DNA of 10,313 nucleotides. Source: Deltaproteobacteria bacterium (GTDB taxonomy: Bacteria; Desulfobacterota; Binatia; UBA9968). Below, in pieces: positions 7,834-10,313 of this stretch. The stretch is from NCBI GenBank assembly GCA_005879435.1, contig VBKX01000388.1, positions 1-10,313 on the forward strand, given 5' to 3'. The position numbers and the translations under genes were made by a program. The first letter of the stretch is position 1. Each line of letters starts with the position of its first letter. Under the pieces are notes generated by a model. That model was not told the origin of the DNA. It made no database searches and worked only from the letters and a program-made list of their open reading frames with translations.

Positions 7834-8206
7834 TTATGTAAATGGCAAGGACCGGTTTTTTAACTTCGTGATCGCGAGCCAGAGTGATTCCAATTCCTGC
7901 GAACCTATGATCGCGCCATTCTCCTCTACCTCTTGAGTACGGTCAAGCAGATCCTCTGATTGTGTAGGTTCGTTGTATCCGAAATAGTCGGGTGTCAGCA
8001 GGAATGAATCACTTTGCGATTTGCAATCGGATTAGAACCCAGTCCCGTGCTGTCGTTTTAAGTACGTCAATTCCATTAGAAGGATCATTTGGATGGTTGC
8101 AAGCGACTCTGAATTTTGGGATATCATCGACAACTGCGATTGGGCTTAGATTATTCGAGTACAGTCGTGCTAAAGGGTGCAACAAATTAATAATTGAAGA
8201 AAAGCA
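7834..8206 (-). pseudogene. Decayed minus-strand coding remnant of unknown family
   Basis: The interval 7695-8208 holds no intact gene, but two minus-strand frames read like protein and join end to end. The upper frame is open from 8206 to a TGA at 8009-8011 and contains DDIPKFRVACNHPNDPSNG and TTARDWVLIRL. The lower frame is open from 8031 to a TAA at 7834-7836 and contains FLLTPDYFGYNEPTQSEDLL and an acidic stretch with RTQEVEENGAIIGS. They overlap by 20 bases, and a one-base gain or two-base loss near 8012-8031 would fuse them into about 120 residues. No start codon with a ribosome site is visible and the upper frame begins at a TAG beside the flavoprotein start, so the 5' end is missing. 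The sequence is more AT-rich than its neighbours. I do not recognise the family. Two chance open frames are the alternative. The rest of the interval (7695-7833) shows nothing. Confidence 0.4.
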
Positions 8207-8208
8207 CT

Positions 8209-9957
8209 ATGGCAAAAGCAACAACGAATAGCGGCACGAATTGGGATCTCGAGGCAGATGTCATAGTGATCGGTTCAGGAGCCGCCGGGCTGCCGGCGGC
8301 GATTAGAGCAGTCGAAGGCGGAGCGTCAGTCATTGTCGTCGAGGCGAATTACGATGTCGGTGGGCACGCGATCATCAGCGGCGGGCATATGGCGTTGGGC
8401 GGCGGCACCAGCGCGCAAAAGAAATATAATATTGCCGATTCGCCGGACACTGTTTTTTCCGATCTGACTGATTGGTCGATCGTGCAACCCAACGGGTCAC
8501 CGGATTTTCGCTACAATGATCGGGCGGTGATGCGCGCTTTCGCCGACCATTGCGCGCTTACCTTCGAATTCTTGCTCGCCAACGGGGTGGAGTTTACCGA
8601 CAAAGCGCCGGACAACCATGGCGCGTCGACAACCGGCAACTCGGCGCCGCGGGAGAATCACGCGTTCTGGACGAAAGGCGCCGGATTGGAAAGTCCCAAC
8701 GCGGCGGCGGGAACGGGCGTGATGCGGCCGCTGGAAGCGAGCGCGCGCGCCAAGGGCGTGAGATTTCTGCTGAACTATAAAATGACGAGCCTGATTCGTG
8801 AGCCGGCCACAGAGAAAAAATCGGGGCGCGTGATCGCTATCACGGCGCAGTACAATCCACGCATCATGCCCGGCGCAACGACGCCGTTAAAGAGCTTTCG
8901 TTCCGAGGGCAATATGGAAAGCACGCTGCCGACGATGAAGCTGCGCGCGCACAAAGCGGTGATTATCGCCACCGGCGGCAGCACCAGCGATATCAATTTT
9001 CGCCGCATGTTCGACCCGCGCTTGACCCCGGTGATCCAAGTCGGCGGCGAACCGTATACTTTTCAGGACGCGAGCGGTGAGCTCGCGGCCATGGCCATCG
9101 GCGCGTCGCTTTGGGGCCTGGCCAACCAAACATTGGAAAACGGCGCGACCATGCGCACTCAACGCGCTTTGGCGACCAAGTACAATTACACGACGTGGAA
9201 GCTGGAGAGCCCGATTTTTCCATTGGTGCGCGCGACCGGTTTCAACGTGAAGGACTGGCAGGACTTAATTCTCGTCAACCAGGTCGGCAAGCGATTTTAC
9301 GACGAGACCAAAGGCGACGTTCCCCACGGTAATCTCGCCGGCCAAGTCACGCCGTACACACCCAATGACTATCGCAACGCCGAAAACGTTAAGTTCAATC
9401 CGACCAAGCACAGCTTCACGCACGCGGCCCTGGCGATGAACGAGTACTCGGAAGCGCCGGATTATTGTGCGGGACCGGTGTGGGCGATCTTCGACGCGGA
9501 CGCGGTGCAAAGAGAAGGATGGAAGGTGGTACCTCCGTACGTCGATCCGGACGGTTATTTCTTTGCCGGGAACACGCTCGAAGAGCTCGCTGCCGCGATC
9601 AAGAACGAGTATCAGGCGAAGCCGATAAAGGGTTCGACGTTAAAAGCGACCGTGGAGCGCTACAACTCATTCGTCGATGCTGGAGAAGATAAGGATTTTG
9701 GCAAGCCGGCGCCGAAATACAAAATCCAAACGCCGCCATTTTACGCGGCTTGGGGAACGCCTGTGGTGCACGACACGCGTGCGGGTTTGAGAATCAATGC
9801 CAAGTGCCAGGTAATCGACATGAGCGGCAAAGTGATCCCCGGTCTTTACTGCGCCGGCGAGTCGGCCGGCGGATTCAACCAACACGGCATGGGCCGGTGT
9901 GCTACGCAGGGTTTTATCGCCGGTACGGACGCGGCGAAATTGGAGAGGCATGAGTAA
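8209..9957 (+). CDS. FAD-dependent oxidoreductase, FAD_binding_2 (fumarate reductase/ketosteroid dehydrogenase-like)
   Basis: A soluble flavoprotein of the FAD_binding_2 family, which includes fumarate reductase flavoprotein subunits, 3-ketosteroid dehydrogenases and tricarballylate dehydrogenase. Members oxidise or reduce a C-C bond next to a carbonyl or carboxylate. The N-terminal Rossmann motif VIVIGSGAAGLPAA (18-31) with the ribose-binding E45, the ATGG motif (254-257) and the C-terminal flavin segment GLYCAGESAGG (545-555) are all present. H521 in VVHDTRAGLRI and R563 in GMGRCATQG occupy the positions of the substrate-binding histidine and proton-donating arginine region of flavocytochrome c fumarate reductase. 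The cap domain lies between about 260 and 510. Length is 582 residues from ATG 8209. A TTG at 8194 is possible but has no ribosome site, and the ATG has only a weak purine-rich one. No signal peptide, heme or iron-sulfur motif. It is the only intact plus-strand gene, with no clear promoter. Substrate unknown. Confidence 0.9.
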   Translation: MAKATTNSGTNWDLEADVIVIGSGAAGLPAAIRAVEGGASVIVVEANYDVGGHAIISGGHMALGGGTSAQKKYNIADSPDTVFSDLTDWSIVQPNGSPDFRYNDRAVMRAFADHCALTFEFLLANGVEFTDKAPDNHGASTTGNSAPRENHAFWTKGAGLESPNAAAGTGVMRPLEASARAKGVRFLLNYKMTSLIREPATEKKSGRVIAITAQYNPRIMPGATTPLKSFRSEGNMESTLPTMKLRAHKAVIIATGGSTSDINFRRMFDPRLTPVIQVGGEPYTFQDASGELAAMAIGASLWGLANQTLENGATMRTQRALATKYNYTTWKLESPIFPLVRATGFNVKDWQDLILVNQVGKRFYDETKGDVPHGNLAGQVTPYTPNDYRNAENVKFNPTKHSFTHAALAMNEYSEAPDYCAGPVWAIFDADAVQREGWKVVPPYVDPDGYFFAGNTLEELAAAIKNEYQAKPIKGSTLKATVERYNSFVDAGEDKDFGKPAPKYKIQTPPFYAAWGTPVVHDTRAGLRINAKCQVIDMSGKVIPGLYCAGESAGGFNQHGMGRCATQGFIAGTDAAKLERHE

Positions 9958-9977
9958 GCTGTGAGCGGTAGAACTAA

Positions 9978-10006
9978 AGCGTCCGATCCCCCACCGGCCG
10001 GACGCT
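9978..10006 (+). terminator. Hairpin just after the flavoprotein stop, possible transcription end
   Basis: AGCGTCCG (9978-9985) pairs perfectly with CGGACGCT (9999-10006) over a 13-base loop, starting 21 bases after the TAA. The stem is GC-rich, but no U-tract follows, so it is not a canonical intrinsic terminator. It may still stabilise the 3' end, and it lies between two convergent genes. Confidence 0.4.
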
Positions 10007-10063
10007 CCACCGTTGAAGTTTCACTGCAGACACGCGGCGGTGGGCAAAGTGACGAGCAAACCC

Positions 10064-10113
10064 GGTCACCCTGAGCGAATCGAGGAAAGGTTTCTCCCTT
10101 CAGTCGAAATGAC
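10064..10113. repeat. Probable interspersed intergenic repeat (GTCATTTCGACTGAAGG type)
   Basis: The segment begins GGTCACCCTGAGCGAATCGA and ends CTTCAGTCGAAATGAC. Its minus-strand reading contains the peptide VISTEGRNLS, which recurs in many environmental genomes as a spurious translation of short interspersed repeats with this sequence. It occurs once here, so the repeat nature rests on resemblance to known elements. It lies in the 209-bp gap between two convergent genes, where such repeats usually sit. The rest of the gap shows only the hairpin at 9978-10006. Confidence 0.5.
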
Positions 10114-10166
10114 AAAGAAGTATTTTGCGCGAGAAATTTCTTGCGGTCGTTTGCTCTTGATTGACG

Positions 10167-10313
10167 CTAGAACTGAAACACTAAGGATTTGATAGTCACC
10201 GGTACGGTACCGGATGGCTCCAGGGTCTTTCCTAGATCGATGAAGTCGAAGTCGCTCAGCGTGACGCCGTCCAGACAAAGCAGAGCGTTATCGATGGCGA
10301 AATCATCTCGGAG
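10167..10313 (-). CDS. C-terminal end of an unidentified protein, cut by the window edge
   Basis: The minus strand is open from the right edge to a TAG at 10167-10169, giving 48 residues. The composition is protein-like and codon choice resembles the intact genes: acidic and hydrophobic residues alternate in LRDDFAIDNALLCLDG and LSDFDFIDLGKTLEP, and the chain ends KSLVFQF. The FAIDN and DFDFIDLG pieces suggest beta-strand-rich structure such as the end of a jelly-roll or secreted domain, but I cannot assign a family. It converges on the flavoprotein gene. The 5' part lies outside the window. Confidence 0.5.
   Translation of the reverse strand, partial: LRDDFAIDNALLCLDGVTLSDFDFIDLGKTLEPSGTVPVTIKSLVFQF

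Noticed and set aside
7992..8231. Plus-strand open frame of 79 codons just before the flavoprotein
   Set aside because: It overlaps the flavoprotein start, has no ribosome site, and the opposite strand of the same stretch reads more like protein.
10199..10213. Near-perfect palindrome CCGGTAC-G-GTACCGG
   Set aside because: It falls inside the likely coding end of the right-edge gene and encodes an unremarkable GTVPV segment, so chance is the simpler explanation.
10066..10278. Minus-strand frame of 70 codons ending in VISTEGRNLSSIRSG
   Set aside because: Part of it translates an interspersed repeat that commonly yields this spurious peptide, and the rest is out of frame with the better partial gene at 10167-10313.

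Overview
The window looks like bacterial chromosome from a GC-rich environmental organism. No gene is diagnostic. The mix of an NMT1/SsuA-like binding protein, an amidohydrolase-2 protein, VOC-fold dioxygenase-like proteins, a crotonase and an FrdA-like flavoprotein, plus short intergenic repeats, is the kind of catabolic accessory DNA found in soil or groundwater lineages such as Binatota/'Deltaproteobacteria' or Tectomicrobia. That placement is a guess from gene content. I see no rRNA, tRNA, CRISPR array or complete mobile element.

Layout. From the right, a minus-strand run goes from about 8200 down to the left edge: a decayed coding remnant (7834-8206), a broken polytopic membrane protein (6117-7685), a two-domain VOC protein interrupted by an in-frame TAA (4776-5999), a fused two-domain Fe(III)-type ABC permease (2930-4621), an amidohydrolase (1802-2809), an enoyl-CoA hydratase/isomerase-family protein (852-1664) and an NMT1-type periplasmic binding protein that loses its C-terminus 69 bases from the left edge. 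Only one intact gene lies on the plus strand, an FAD_binding_2 flavoprotein (8209-9957). A partial minus-strand gene enters from the right edge (10167-10313) and converges on it.

Function. The permease, amidohydrolase and crotonase are intact and co-oriented with spacers of 120-140 bp. With the VOC protein they read as a small catabolic cluster: uptake, ring or C-C bond chemistry, hydrolysis or decarboxylation, and CoA-thioester processing. The substrate cannot be read from the sequence. The permease has neither its ATPase nor its usual family-1 binding protein nearby, and the NMT1 protein belongs to another transporter type.

What stands out is decay and repeats, not a clear new system. Four of the nine coding units are broken: one truncation, one nonsense codon, one double frameshift and one frameshifted remnant. 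The two spacers of the catabolic run carry variants of the same GTTCAA-based short repeat, one as a 9-bp-period array and the other folded into a long hairpin. The VOC protein is an internal duplication whose second half has lost most predicted metal ligands, and the crotonase lacks one of the two classical catalytic glutamates.
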